DNA of 64,000 nt from JBDTVS01 sp040007095 (GTDB lineage Bacteria > Acidobacteriota > Vicinamibacteria > Vicinamibacterales > CAVVIG01): contig JBDTVS010000127.1 of NCBI GenBank assembly GCA_040007095.1, positions 1 through 64,000 on the forward strand, given 5' to 3'. Shown here piece by piece: positions 27,253 to 35,511 of the stretch (the first letter of the stretch is position 1; each line of letters opens with the position of its first letter). Both the position numbers and the translations under genes were made by a program. The notes under the pieces were generated by a model. The model saw only the letters and a program-made list of their open reading frames with translations. It did no database searches and was not told the origin of the DNA.

Positions 27253-27435
27253 ATGCCGAATCCAAAACGACGACACTCCAAAACGCGTACGGCCAAGCGC
27301 CGCACGCACGACGCGCTCAAGCCGATCGGCCTCTCCGAGTGCCCGCATTGTCACGAACAAAAGCCGCCGCATCGCGTGTGCACCAACTGCGGGTATTACA
27401 AGGGACGACAGGCCCGCGCGGTCGATGAAGAATAG
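27253..27435 (+). CDS. rpmF: 50S ribosomal protein L32
   Basis: Large-subunit protein of 60 aa. It starts with MPNPKRRHSKTRTAKRRTHD, as L32 does, and carries a zinc ribbon with CPHC near residues 35-38 and CTNC near 48-51 (C+ form). In many bacteria rpmF is followed by plsX and fabH; here the next gene is fabD, so those two are absent from the cluster. Confidence 0.97.
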   Translation: MPNPKRRHSKTRTAKRRTHDALKPIGLSECPHCHEQKPPHRVCTNCGYYKGRQARAVDEE

Positions 27436-27525
27436 GCGCCGCGTGACCCTCCTCAGACAATCGGACTCGATCGGCGCCCTGGATTCGCGTGTGATACGGG
27501 GCGTCGCCGCTGACGTGTTTCGCTC

Positions 27526-28452
27526 GTGATTGCATTCGTCTTTCCCGGACAGGGTTCGCAGCGGGTCGGCATGGGCAAGGCGCTCGCGGAGGCGTCTGCG
27601 GCCGCTCGGGCCACGTTCGAAGAGGCCGACGAGGCGCTCGGCGAGCCGCTCAGTGCCCTGTGTTTCGAGGGCCCGATTGAATCCCTGACGTTGACCGAGA
27701 ATGCGCAGCCGGCGCTTCTGACCGTCAGCCTGGCTGTCCATCGGTGGCTGACTTCGCAGGGACTCACGCCCGCGTTCGTCGCTGGCCACAGCGTGGGGGA
27801 ATATTCCGCCAACGTCGCGGCCGGGACATTCTCATTCGCCGACGGCCTGCGCGTCGTCCGGCGGCGCGGCCAGTACATGCAGGAGGCGGTGCCGGTGGGC
27901 AGCGGGGCGATGGCCGCCATCCTCGGTCTCGACCCTGGCGAGGTCGTCCGGGCCTGCGAAGAGGCGGCGCAAGGCGACATCGTCAGCCCCGCGAATATGA
28001 ACGGCGGCGGGCAGGTGGTGATTTCGGGCTCGCGCGACGCAGTGGGCCGCGCGGGCGATCGAGCCAAGGCCCTGGGCGCCAAACGGGTGGTCCCGCTGCA
28101 GGTAAGCGCACCGTTTCACTGCGCGTTGATGCAGCCGGCGGAAGCGCGGCTGGCCCCGGAGCTTCGCGCCCTCAAGGTCTGCGATCCGAGCGTGCCGATT
28201 GTGGCCAACGTCGACGCCGAGGTGAAGCGCGATGCGGCGTCCGCCATCGAAGCCCTGGTGGCGCAGGTGTCGGCGCCGGTCCGATGGGAACAGGTCGTTC
28301 GACGCCTTGCGTCGGAAGGCGTCACCACGTATGTTGAGGTGGGTCCTGGGACGGTCCTGACCGGCCTCGTGAAGAAGATTCACCGAGAAGCGACGGTCGT
28401 GAGCGTCGGCAGTCCCGCCGATTTCGGCGCGCTGGAGGCCGTGCTGCGCTGA
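27526..28452 (+). CDS. fabD: Malonyl-CoA:ACP transacylase FabD
   Basis: Loads malonyl onto ACP for fatty-acid elongation. The 308 aa protein has VFPGQGSQRVGMG at the N-terminus, the nucleophile Ser in GHSVGEYSA (near residues 86-94), the conserved Arg in RRRGQYMQEA near 115 and the active-site His in VSAPFHCALM near 200. It starts with GTG 27526. It leads fabG, acpP and fabF in the same direction. Confidence 0.95.
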   Translation: MIAFVFPGQGSQRVGMGKALAEASAAARATFEEADEALGEPLSALCFEGPIESLTLTENAQPALLTVSLAVHRWLTSQGLTPAFVAGHSVGEYSANVAAGTFSFADGLRVVRRRGQYMQEAVPVGSGAMAAILGLDPGEVVRACEEAAQGDIVSPANMNGGGQVVISGSRDAVGRAGDRAKALGAKRVVPLQVSAPFHCALMQPAEARLAPELRALKVCDPSVPIVANVDAEVKRDAASAIEALVAQVSAPVRWEQVVRRLASEGVTTYVEVGPGTVLTGLVKKIHREATVVSVGSPADFGALEAVLR

Positions 28453-28485
28453 GGTGCCAGGAATGCACCCGGTCATCCCGTCATC

Positions 28486-28544
28486 TGGTCATTGATTCGT
28501 TCGATGAGCCGATCGATGGCGGCTTGGCCACAATCAAATGACCA
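28486..28544. repeat. GGTCAT-word hairpin between fabD and fabG
   Basis: TGGTCATTGATT (28486-28497) pairs with AATCAAATGACCA (28532-28544) with one bulged base; more GGTCATCCCGTCAT words lie just upstream. A similar element sits at 58172-58240 between hrcA and grpE. Confidence 0.55.
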
Positions 28545-28563
28545 CATTCACGTTCGTGTGTGC

Positions 28564-29304
28564 ATGTTCGACCTGACCGGAAAGGTGGCGCTGGTGACCG
28601 GCGCGTCGCGCGGCATCGGGCAGGCCATCGCGGGCAGGCTCGCGGCTCAGGGGGCTACGGTGATCGCGGCCGCTCGCGGCGACCATGCGGACGCTACCGT
28701 GTCGGCGCTCACCGCGCGAGGGCTTCTTGCCCAGGCTGTCAGTCTCGACGTGACCGACGCTGAGGCGCTGGGGCAACTGCCGGGCGAGATCGTGGAGCGC
28801 TGCGGCCGGTTGGACATCATTGTCAGTAACGCCGGAATCGCGCGCGATCAGCTGCTGATGAGGATGAAGCGGGACGACTGGGACGCGGTCCTGGCCACCA
28901 ACCTGACGCCGACCTTCGTGTTGACGCAAGCCGCTCTTCGGCCGATGCTCAAGCAGCGCGGCGGGCGGATCATCGCGATCAGCTCGGTGGTCGGGCAGAC
29001 GGGAAACGCGGGGCAGAGCAACTACGCCGCGTCGAAGGCCGGGCTGATCGGCTTCGCGAAAGCGCTGGCTCGTGAGGTGGCGTCCCGGCGCATAACCGTG
29101 AACGTGGTGGCGCCGGGTCTGGTCGATACCGACATGACCCGCGCGATCGGCGAGAAAGCGCAAATCGACTGGGCGGCGCAGATTCCGCTCGGCCGTCCGG
29201 GCACACCGGATGAGATCGCCGCCGCGGTGTGCTTTCTTGCGTCGGACGAGGCAGCGTATATTACTGGACACGTTCTGGCCGTGAACGGCGGGATGTACAT
29301 GTAG
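28564..29304 (+). CDS. fabG: 3-oxoacyl-ACP reductase FabG
   Basis: NADPH-dependent SDR enzyme for the first reduction of fatty-acid elongation. The 246 aa protein has the cofactor motif VTGASRGIGQAIA near residues 11-23, NAGIARDQLLMRM near 87, the catalytic Ser in ISSVVGQTG near 138 and YAASKAG (Tyr, Lys) near 152. ATG 28564 is chosen; the frame extends 72 nt upstream through the hairpin but gives a non-family leader. acpP starts 9 nt after the stop. Confidence 0.95.
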   Translation: MFDLTGKVALVTGASRGIGQAIAGRLAAQGATVIAAARGDHADATVSALTARGLLAQAVSLDVTDAEALGQLPGEIVERCGRLDIIVSNAGIARDQLLMRMKRDDWDAVLATNLTPTFVLTQAALRPMLKQRGGRIIAISSVVGQTGNAGQSNYAASKAGLIGFAKALAREVASRRITVNVVAPGLVDTDMTRAIGEKAQIDWAAQIPLGRPGTPDEIAAAVCFLASDEAAYITGHVLAVNGGMYM

Positions 29305-29313
29305 GAGGGGTTG

Positions 29314-29556
29314 ATGGCCGTAGCCGACAAAGTCAAGAGCATCATCGTGGAACAACTCGGAGTGGACGAGGAAGAGGTTACACCGGACGCGTCGTTCGTG
29401 GACGACCTGGGCGCAGACTCGCTCGACACGGTCGAGCTCGTCATGGCGTTCGAGGAGGAGTTCGGGATCGAGATCCCCGACGAGGATGCTGAAAAAATCA
29501 CCCGCGTGAAAGAAGCGATCGAATACATCGACGCCCACGCGAAATCCAAAAAGTAG
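29314..29556 (+). CDS. acpP: Acyl carrier protein
   Basis: Carries acyl chains on 4'-phosphopantetheine. The 80 aa acidic protein has the attachment Ser in GADSLDTVELVMAFEEEFG, near residue 37. ATG 29314 is preferred to the TTG just before it; AGGAGG-like sequence lies upstream. It sits between fabG and fabF, the classic order, and also supplies 3-hydroxyacyl chains to the FabZ-LpxA protein encoded 17 kb away. Confidence 0.97.
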   Translation: MAVADKVKSIIVEQLGVDEEEVTPDASFVDDLGADSLDTVELVMAFEEEFGIEIPDEDAEKITRVKEAIEYIDAHAKSKK

Positions 29557-29586
29557 GCCGCCACACATGGGCGCTTCCGCACGCAT

Positions 29587-30840
29587 ATGGTGAACAGGCG
29601 AGTTGTCGTCACCGGCATCGGGCTCGTGTCGTCACTCGGGATCGGAACCGACGCAAACTGGCAGGCGCTCCTCGCCGGCGAGAGCGGCGTCGGCACGATC
29701 ACCAAGTTCGACGCGACCGCATTCGCGACGCAGATCGCCGGCGAGGTCAAGCATTTCGACCCGCTGCGGTTCATCGAGAAGAAAGACGTCAAGAAGATGG
29801 ACGTCTTCATCCAATACGCGATCGCGGCGAGCCAGTTCGCGGTCGACGACGCCGGGCTGACGATCACGCCGGAGATGAGCCCACGGGTCGGGGTGTTCAT
29901 CGCCTCCGGCATCGGCGGATTCACCACCATCGAGCGCGAGCACAAGGCGCTGCTCGAGGGTGGTCCTCGCAAGATCTCGCCGTTCTTCATTCCCTCGGCG
30001 ATCATCAACCTTGCGGCGGGCCAGGTCTCGATCCGGTTCGGCGCCAGGGGGCCGAACTCCGCCACCTGCACCGCGTGTTCCGCCTCGGCGCATGCGATTG
30101 GCGACGCCTACCAGATCATCAAGCGCGACGCCGCCGACATCATGATCGCGGGCGGATCGGAGGCCGCGATCACGCCGATGGGGATCGGCGGGTTTGGCGC
30201 CATGCGGGCACTGTCGACGCGCAACGCCGAGCCGGCGCGGGCCAGCCGGCCCTTCGACAAGGATCGCGACGGCTTCGTCGTCGGCGAAGGCGCCGGGGTC
30301 ATGATTCTGGAGGAATACGAGGCCGCGATCCGCCGCGGCGCCAGGATTTACGCCGAGCTGGTCGGCTACGGCATGTCCGCCGACGCCTACCACATTACGG
30401 CGCCATCGGAAGACGGCGACGGCCCGTTCCGGGTGATGGGCGCGGCGCTCACGAGCGCCGGCGTCGAGCCGCGGCAGGTGGACTATATCAACGCCCACGG
30501 CACCTCCACCCCGCACGGAGACAAGGTGGAGACCCTCGCCATCCGTCGCTGCTTTGGTGAGGAAGCGAACCGTGTCGCCGTGTCCTCGACGAAATCGATG
30601 ACCGGCCACCTGCTCGGTGCGGCCGGCGGCCTGGAGGCCGGCATCACGGTCCTCAGCGTTTACAAACAGATCGTGCCGCCCACCATCAACCTCGACGTGG
30701 CGGACGCCGAGTGCGATCTCGACTACGTGCCCAACACCGCGCGCAAGATGGCGATCGAGTACGCGCTGTCGAACTCGTTCGGCTTTGGCGGCACCAATGC
30801 CGCGCTGCTGTTCAAACGCTACGACCGCGACGACGTCTGA
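29587..30840 (+). CDS. fabF: 3-oxoacyl-ACP synthase II FabF
   Basis: Condensing enzyme for chain elongation. The 417 aa protein starts with VVVTGIGLVSSLG and has the nucleophile Cys in SATCTACSASAHA near residue 165, His in NAHGTSTPHGD near 306 and a second His in KSMTGHLLGAAGG near 343. The C-terminal NSFGFGGTNAALLF is intact. It ends the fab cluster and is followed by a strong perfect hairpin. Confidence 0.96.
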   Translation: MVNRRVVVTGIGLVSSLGIGTDANWQALLAGESGVGTITKFDATAFATQIAGEVKHFDPLRFIEKKDVKKMDVFIQYAIAASQFAVDDAGLTITPEMSPRVGVFIASGIGGFTTIEREHKALLEGGPRKISPFFIPSAIINLAAGQVSIRFGARGPNSATCTACSASAHAIGDAYQIIKRDAADIMIAGGSEAAITPMGIGGFGAMRALSTRNAEPARASRPFDKDRDGFVVGEGAGVMILEEYEAAIRRGARIYAELVGYGMSADAYHITAPSEDGDGPFRVMGAALTSAGVEPRQVDYINAHGTSTPHGDKVETLAIRRCFGEEANRVAVSSTKSMTGHLLGAAGGLEAGITVLSVYKQIVPPTINLDVADAECDLDYVPNTARKMAIEYALSNSFGFGGTNAALLFKRYDRDDV

Positions 30841-30854
30841 TCCCGTGGTTGGGA

Positions 30855-30944
30855 CCCGGAAAGAAACAAAGATGCCATCCCGAGCGCCGATGCTTGGTAC
30901 CTTTGTTTCTTTCCGGGCCCTTACCTGGTGCCTGGGCACCGTAA
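30855..30944 (+). terminator. Strong hairpin pair after fabF (terminator or palindromic repeat)
   Basis: CCCGGAAAGAAACAAAG (30855-30871) and its exact complement (30901-30917) form a 17-bp perfect stem with a 29-nt loop, starting 14 nt after the fabF stop. A second small hairpin, GGTGCC-TG-GGCACC flanked by TTAC/GTAA, follows at 30921-30944. No run of T follows, so this is not a textbook intrinsic terminator; it may be a stability or palindromic repeat element. Confidence 0.6.
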
Positions 30945-31005
30945 CCTCGTCCCAACGGCCAGGCGACCCGGCGGTTCGCCCGATGACCAGCGGTCCAGTA
31001 ACCAC

Positions 31006-31794
31006 ATGAAGATTGCGGTCTGTCTCAAGCACGTTCTCGCACGCGACAGCCAGCCGCGCCTCGACGACGGCAGAACCTGGATCCGCGAGTCGGACGCATC
31101 CTATGAAATGAACGAGCCGGACGCCTATGCGCTCGAGGAGGCGCTGCGGCTCAAAGAAAAGCGCGGGGGCGAAGTCGTCGTGTGCTCGGCTGGGCCCGCG
31201 CGCGTGGCGCAGGTGATTCGTGAAGCGCTGGCTCGTGGCGCCGACCGGGCGATCCATGTCGAGGGCGACGCCCTCGACCGTGCCGATGCGTCGGTGGTGG
31301 CGGCGGCGCTGGCCGGCGCCATGCGCGATGAGCAGTTCGACCTGATCCTCACCGGCCTGCAGTCCGACGATCAGGGGCTGGCGCAGACCGGCGTCATCCT
31401 CGCGGAGCGTCTCGGGCTCTCCCACGCGACCATTGTCATGGAAGTCGACCTGGCCGATCGGCCGGAGGCGGGATCGACGGCGACCGTTCGGGTCAAGCGG
31501 GAGCTCGAAGGCGGGTGGTTTCAATGGGTCGCGATGCCGTTGCCGGCGCTGCTGACGATTCAAAGCGGGATCAATCAGTTGCGCTATGCGACGCTCAAAG
31601 GCATCATGGCGGCGAAGAAGAAGGAAATCCGCAAGGTATCGGCGGCTGCGAACGCGGCGGCTTCGGCCACGCAGAAGATTGTTGGTCTCTATGTGCCCGA
31701 GAAGGCAAAGCAGACCCAGATTATCGGCGGCTCACCCGCCGAGGCGGCCAAAGAACTGGTGCGCCGGCTGCGCGAGGATGCTCGGGTCATTTGA
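31006..31794 (+). CDS. etfB: Electron transfer flavoprotein, beta subunit
   Basis: Half of the ETF heterodimer that collects electrons from acyl-CoA dehydrogenases. The 262 aa protein has the family start MKIAVCLKHV, NEPDAYALEEALRLKE near residues 39-54, LTGLQSDDQGLAQTG near 115-129 (nucleotide binding) and the signature region VKRELEGG near 165. Start ATG 31006 is used; the frame runs upstream without family similarity. etfA follows after a 148-nt hairpin-bearing gap. Confidence 0.93.
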   Translation: MKIAVCLKHVLARDSQPRLDDGRTWIRESDASYEMNEPDAYALEEALRLKEKRGGEVVVCSAGPARVAQVIREALARGADRAIHVEGDALDRADASVVAAALAGAMRDEQFDLILTGLQSDDQGLAQTGVILAERLGLSHATIVMEVDLADRPEAGSTATVRVKRELEGGWFQWVAMPLPALLTIQSGINQLRYATLKGIMAAKKKEIRKVSAAANAAASATQKIVGLYVPEKAKQTQIIGGSPAEAAKELVRRLREDARVI

Positions 31795-31813
31795 ACCACG
31801 ATGGATGGCTTTG

Positions 31814-31916
31814 AACCATAACGATCACCAGGCACACAAAGAAATCTCTGTTCGCGGTGATTCGCCTGGCAGAGATTCTGTGATCGAGCTTTGTGATCTT
31901 TGTGCGCTTTGTGGTT
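31814..31916. repeat. AACCACAAAG-word hairpin between etfB and etfA
   Basis: The left arm 31814-31850 and right arm 31870-31916 form an imperfect hairpin whose inner 8 bp (AATCTCTG/CAGAGATT) are perfect. The right arm, read on the other strand, gives AACCACAAAGCGCACAAAG then ATCACAAAG, a word repeated with about 9-10 nt period; the same words recur at 53656-53684. Confidence 0.65.
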
Positions 31917-31942
31917 AACAGGTTTGTGTCTCTCGTCATCGG

Positions 31943-32917
31943 ATGCCGAACATGATCTTAGTGGTCGCGGAGCAACGTGGCGGGACTCTGAATCGCGCGA
32001 GCTGGGAGACCATCGCCGCGGCGCAGCAGATTGGCGCGGGGACGGACATCGCGGTCGCGGTCGTCGGCGCCGACGTCGCTGCGGTTGCGGGAGAGCTGGC
32101 GGCAGCCGACGTCCGCGAAGTGCTTACGATCGACCATCCCGCCCTCGACCTGTACACGTCCGACGGCTACACCGCGGCACTTCAGCAGTTGATTGAGCAG
32201 CTCTCGCCGTCCATGGTGCTGCTGCCCCACACCTACCAGACCCGCGACTTTGCACCAAAGCTGGCGGCTCGTCTCGATCGGGCACTCGTGACCGATGTGA
32301 CCGGGATCAAGACGGCCGCGGGCGAGTTGGCGTTCGTGCGCCCGATGTTTCAGGGCAAGCTGACCGCCGACGTCGTGCCGCTTGGGCCGCCGCCGCATCT
32401 TGTCACGTGTCAGATTGGCGCCTTCCGCGCGGACCGGGCCGTCAGAGGCCAGTCGACTGCGGCGATTCGCGCCATTGCCATCGACCTCGATCGTTCGCAG
32501 ATACGCCAGCATCCGGAAGCGCCGTTTCAGGAAGCGAAACAAGCGGTCGATCTCTCGCAGGCGGAGCGGATTGTCTCCGTGGGCCGGGGGATCAAGGGCC
32601 AGGAGCATCTCCCGATCGCGCAGGCGCTTGCCGACGCGCTTGGTGCCGAGCTCGCCGCGTCGCGTCCGATCTGCGATGCGGGCTGGTTGCCGATGGAGCG
32701 CCAGGTCGGCAGCTCCGGTCAGACGGTCGCCCCGAAGCTGTACCTCGCGCTCGGGATTTCCGGGGCGATCCAGCACCTGGTCGGCATCAAGGGTTCGCAT
32801 ACGATTGTGGCGATCAACAAGGACGCCGATGCGCCGATCTTCGAAGTCGCCGACTACGGCATCGTCGGCGACCTGTTCGAAATCGTGCCGGCCCTGCTGG
32901 CGGCACTGAAAGCATGA
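31943..32917 (+). CDS. etfA: Electron transfer flavoprotein, alpha subunit
   Basis: FAD-binding subunit of ETF, 324 aa. The C-terminal FAD domain has the hallmark series RPICDAGWLPMERQVGSSGQ (near residues 242-261), then TVAPKLYLALGISGAIQH and TIVAINKDADAPIFEVADYG near 290. The N-terminal domain starts MILVVAEQRGGTLN. It is followed after 84 nt by a membrane oxidoreductase that would pass ETF electrons to quinone. Confidence 0.94.
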   Translation: MPNMILVVAEQRGGTLNRASWETIAAAQQIGAGTDIAVAVVGADVAAVAGELAAADVREVLTIDHPALDLYTSDGYTAALQQLIEQLSPSMVLLPHTYQTRDFAPKLAARLDRALVTDVTGIKTAAGELAFVRPMFQGKLTADVVPLGPPPHLVTCQIGAFRADRAVRGQSTAAIRAIAIDLDRSQIRQHPEAPFQEAKQAVDLSQAERIVSVGRGIKGQEHLPIAQALADALGAELAASRPICDAGWLPMERQVGSSGQTVAPKLYLALGISGAIQHLVGIKGSHTIVAINKDADAPIFEVADYGIVGDLFEIVPALLAALKA

Positions 32918-33001
32918 CGACACTCACCACGGAGCGCGCCGGGGCCCGCAGCCTGTGCAGCTGTGCTCTGGGGGTGCCGCAGTCCTCGCGTTGAGCGTTT
33001 C

Positions 33002-34834
33002 ATGGCCACGCTCGTTCTCTGGCTGCTTGTTGTCGTCTTCCTGGGGGTCTTCGCAGCCCAGGTCGCCGCGCGCGTCCGCCTGATTGCGGCTGCCCCCAAT
33101 ACCTTCGCGCTGGATCGGCTCGGGTTCCGGATTCAACGGGTGCTGCTCGACGTCGTGCTGCAGCGCGCGACGATCGCCGAGCGTCCGGTCGCCGGCGTTG
33201 CGCACGCGCTCGTCTTCTGGGGATTCCTCGCGTTTGGCGGCTACACGGCCGCGGAGTTTCTCAAGGGTCTGGGCATCGTCGATCTGACGCAGACCGGGTG
33301 GTTTGCGCTCTATCGATCGGTGCTGAGCGTCTTTGCGGGAGGCGTGCTCGCCGGCATCGTCTACCTGCTGGTTCGGCGCGCCTTGGTCCGCCCTGTTGCG
33401 CTGGGCTCGAAGGTGTCGGTGGAATCGATCGTGATCGGTCTGTTCATCGTCATCTTGATGACGACGTTTCTGCTCACCTACCGATGGGCGGACGCGAGCG
33501 CCGCCGGCCGCGTCAACTGGTGGGTGCACGCAATCGTGATTCTTGCGTTTCTTGCGCTAATCCCGTCGTCGAAGCATTTCCACCTGTTGCTCTCGCCGAT
33601 CACCGTATTTCTGCGTTCACCGGTTCTCGGGAACGTGCCCAATCTTGATTTCGAAAAAGAAGAAGTCGGTCTCGAGACCGTCAAGGATCTCGGCAGCAAG
33701 AGCGTCCTGGACGCGCTCACCTGCGTCGAGTGTGGACGCTGCCAGGTGAATTGTCCGGCGTGGGCGTCCGGCAAGGAGTTGAACCCGAAGCTGATCGTTC
33801 TGCAAACGCAGGCGGCGCTGCTCGCCGGGGACCGCGAGAAGAAGCTCGCGGAGGTCTACACCGAGAAGGCCCTCTGGCAGTGCACGACCTGCGGCGCCTG
33901 CGAGAACCAATGTCCCGTGGGCATCGAGCATCTCCCGATTCTCCTCGGCGCCCGGCGCGGCCTCGTATCCAATGGCGACGCGCCCGACAGCCTCGGCGGC
34001 GTCTACAACCACCTCGAGCGGCGAGGCAATATCTGGGGCCTCGGCTACGATCAACGCCAGAAATTCGTCGACTCCGCCGCTCTCGAGATATTCGATCCCG
34101 CCAGGCACGACGTCCTGGTCTGGCTGGGATGTGCCGGTGCATTCGAAGCCGACTACCAGAAATCCATGCGATCGCTGTTCGAGATCCTGCGTGGCCGGGG
34201 CGTGCGTTTCGGCGTGTTGTCGAAGGAGCGCTGCACCGGCGATCCCGCCAAGCGCACCGGGAACGAGTACATGTTCCAGGAACTGGCGACCGGCAACATC
34301 GCGGATCTGAAGGCGGCCGGACCGAAGAAGATTCTGACGTCGTGTCCGCATTGCGTGAAGACCATCGGCGACGACTACCGGCGATTCGGCTACGACGTGG
34401 AGATCGTGCACTCGGCGGTGTTTGTCGACGAACTGCTGCGAGATAGTCGGATCGCGACCGCCGCCTCGGAGCGCGTGACGTTCCACGACCCGTGCTACCT
34501 TGGCCGCTACGCGGGGAAGGTCGACGAGCCGCGCCGACTGCTGATGAGCCGTGGCGCCGAGATTGCCGAACCGGAGCGCAATCGCGAGAATCCTTTTTGC
34601 TGCGGTGCCGGCGGCGGCCTGCTGTTCGCCGACAAGGAAGAAGAGCCTGGCTCCCGCATCAGCGATGTCCGGTTTGCACAGCTGCGCGCGACAGGTGCGG
34701 ACACCGTCGTGACGGCATGTCCGTTCTGTTCGATCATGTTGAAGGGCGCGCACGCCAGTGCTGGCGCGGAGGGTGGGGAAGTCCGGTTCGTCGACCTGAT
34801 GACCTACGTCAACGATCGGTTGAACCAGACGTGA
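33002..34834 (+). CDS. Membrane ETF:quinone oxidoreductase of the FeS/CCG type (EMO-like)
   Basis: Predicted to transfer electrons from EtfAB to menaquinone. The 610 aa protein has five to six N-terminal helices (to about residue 205, NarI-like), then two [4Fe-4S] ferredoxin motifs (CVECGRCQVNCP near 241-252; CTTCGACENQCP near 297-308), and two CCG/DUF224 domains (CPHC...; DPCYLGRYAG near 499; NPFCCGAGGG near 530; CPFC near 578). This architecture is that of the EMO proteins known from Syntrophus and relatives. Adjacency to etfBA strongly supports the role. ATG 33002 is used. The stop overlaps the next GTG. Confidence 0.88.
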   Translation: MATLVLWLLVVVFLGVFAAQVAARVRLIAAAPNTFALDRLGFRIQRVLLDVVLQRATIAERPVAGVAHALVFWGFLAFGGYTAAEFLKGLGIVDLTQTGWFALYRSVLSVFAGGVLAGIVYLLVRRALVRPVALGSKVSVESIVIGLFIVILMTTFLLTYRWADASAAGRVNWWVHAIVILAFLALIPSSKHFHLLLSPITVFLRSPVLGNVPNLDFEKEEVGLETVKDLGSKSVLDALTCVECGRCQVNCPAWASGKELNPKLIVLQTQAALLAGDREKKLAEVYTEKALWQCTTCGACENQCPVGIEHLPILLGARRGLVSNGDAPDSLGGVYNHLERRGNIWGLGYDQRQKFVDSAALEIFDPARHDVLVWLGCAGAFEADYQKSMRSLFEILRGRGVRFGVLSKERCTGDPAKRTGNEYMFQELATGNIADLKAAGPKKILTSCPHCVKTIGDDYRRFGYDVEIVHSAVFVDELLRDSRIATAASERVTFHDPCYLGRYAGKVDEPRRLLMSRGAEIAEPERNRENPFCCGAGGGLLFADKEEEPGSRISDVRFAQLRATGADTVVTACPFCSIMLKGAHASAGAEGGEVRFVDLMTYVNDRLNQT

Positions 34835-35511
34835 GCGACCGAGACTGGCGCGCCTCCCGCCGCAAGCGCGTCGAGGCGGCTGCGATTGCCGTCGTCGGCT
34901 ACCGGCTGGTCGCAATGCTGGCGTCGACGCTTCGCTGGCGGGAGGAGGGGCTGGAGCACCTCGAGCGGGTGCTCGCCGGAGGCCGGCAGCCGATTATGGC
35001 GTTCTGGCACGGTCGCATCCTGCCCGCGACCTACTATTTTCGACGCCGCGGTATCGTGGTCATTACGAGCGAGAACTTCGATGGGGAGTGGATCGCAGGT
35101 ATCATCCGGCGATTCGGCTATGGCACGGCGCGGGGGTCGACCTCGCGGGGAGCGCGCAAGGCGTTGCACCAATTGACTCGCGACATGGCGGCGGGGAAGC
35201 CGGCCGCGTTCACGCTTGACGGTCCGCGCGGTCCGGCGGGCGTCGCGCAACCGGGAGCGGTCTGGCTCGCGAAAGTGACCGGCAATCCTGTTCTGCCATT
35301 TCACATCGAGACCGATCGCCACTGGACACTTGAAAGTTGGGACCGCACGCAGATTCCCAAGCCGTTTGCGCACGCGTCGATCGTCGTCGGTGCGCCGATC
35401 GACGTGCCGCGCCGCGCCGACGACGCAGGCATCGAAAGCGCGCGCGTGATGCTGCAGGATCGGCTGCGTGCGCTCGAACACCGGGCCCTCGAGTTATGTC
35501 GCTCATTCTGA
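34831..35511 (+). CDS. DUF374 lysophospholipid acyltransferase-like protein
   Basis: A 226 aa protein of the DUF374 group related to lysophospholipid and lipid A acyltransferases, found in Gram-negative envelopes. Visible motifs are an N-terminal hydrophobic stretch (about residues 14-32), AFWHGRILPATYYFRRR near 54-70, GTARGSTSRGARKAL near 100 and TLDGPRGPAG near 130, the usual DUF374 signature. It starts at GTG 34831 inside the preceding stop (GTGA). Substrate unknown; membrane lipid or lipid A acylation is likely. Confidence 0.8.
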   Translation: MSDRDWRASRRKRVEAAAIAVVGYRLVAMLASTLRWREEGLEHLERVLAGGRQPIMAFWHGRILPATYYFRRRGIVVITSENFDGEWIAGIIRRFGYGTARGSTSRGARKALHQLTRDMAAGKPAAFTLDGPRGPAGVAQPGAVWLAKVTGNPVLPFHIETDRHWTLESWDRTQIPKPFAHASIVVGAPIDVPRRADDAGIESARVMLQDRLRALEHRALELCRSF

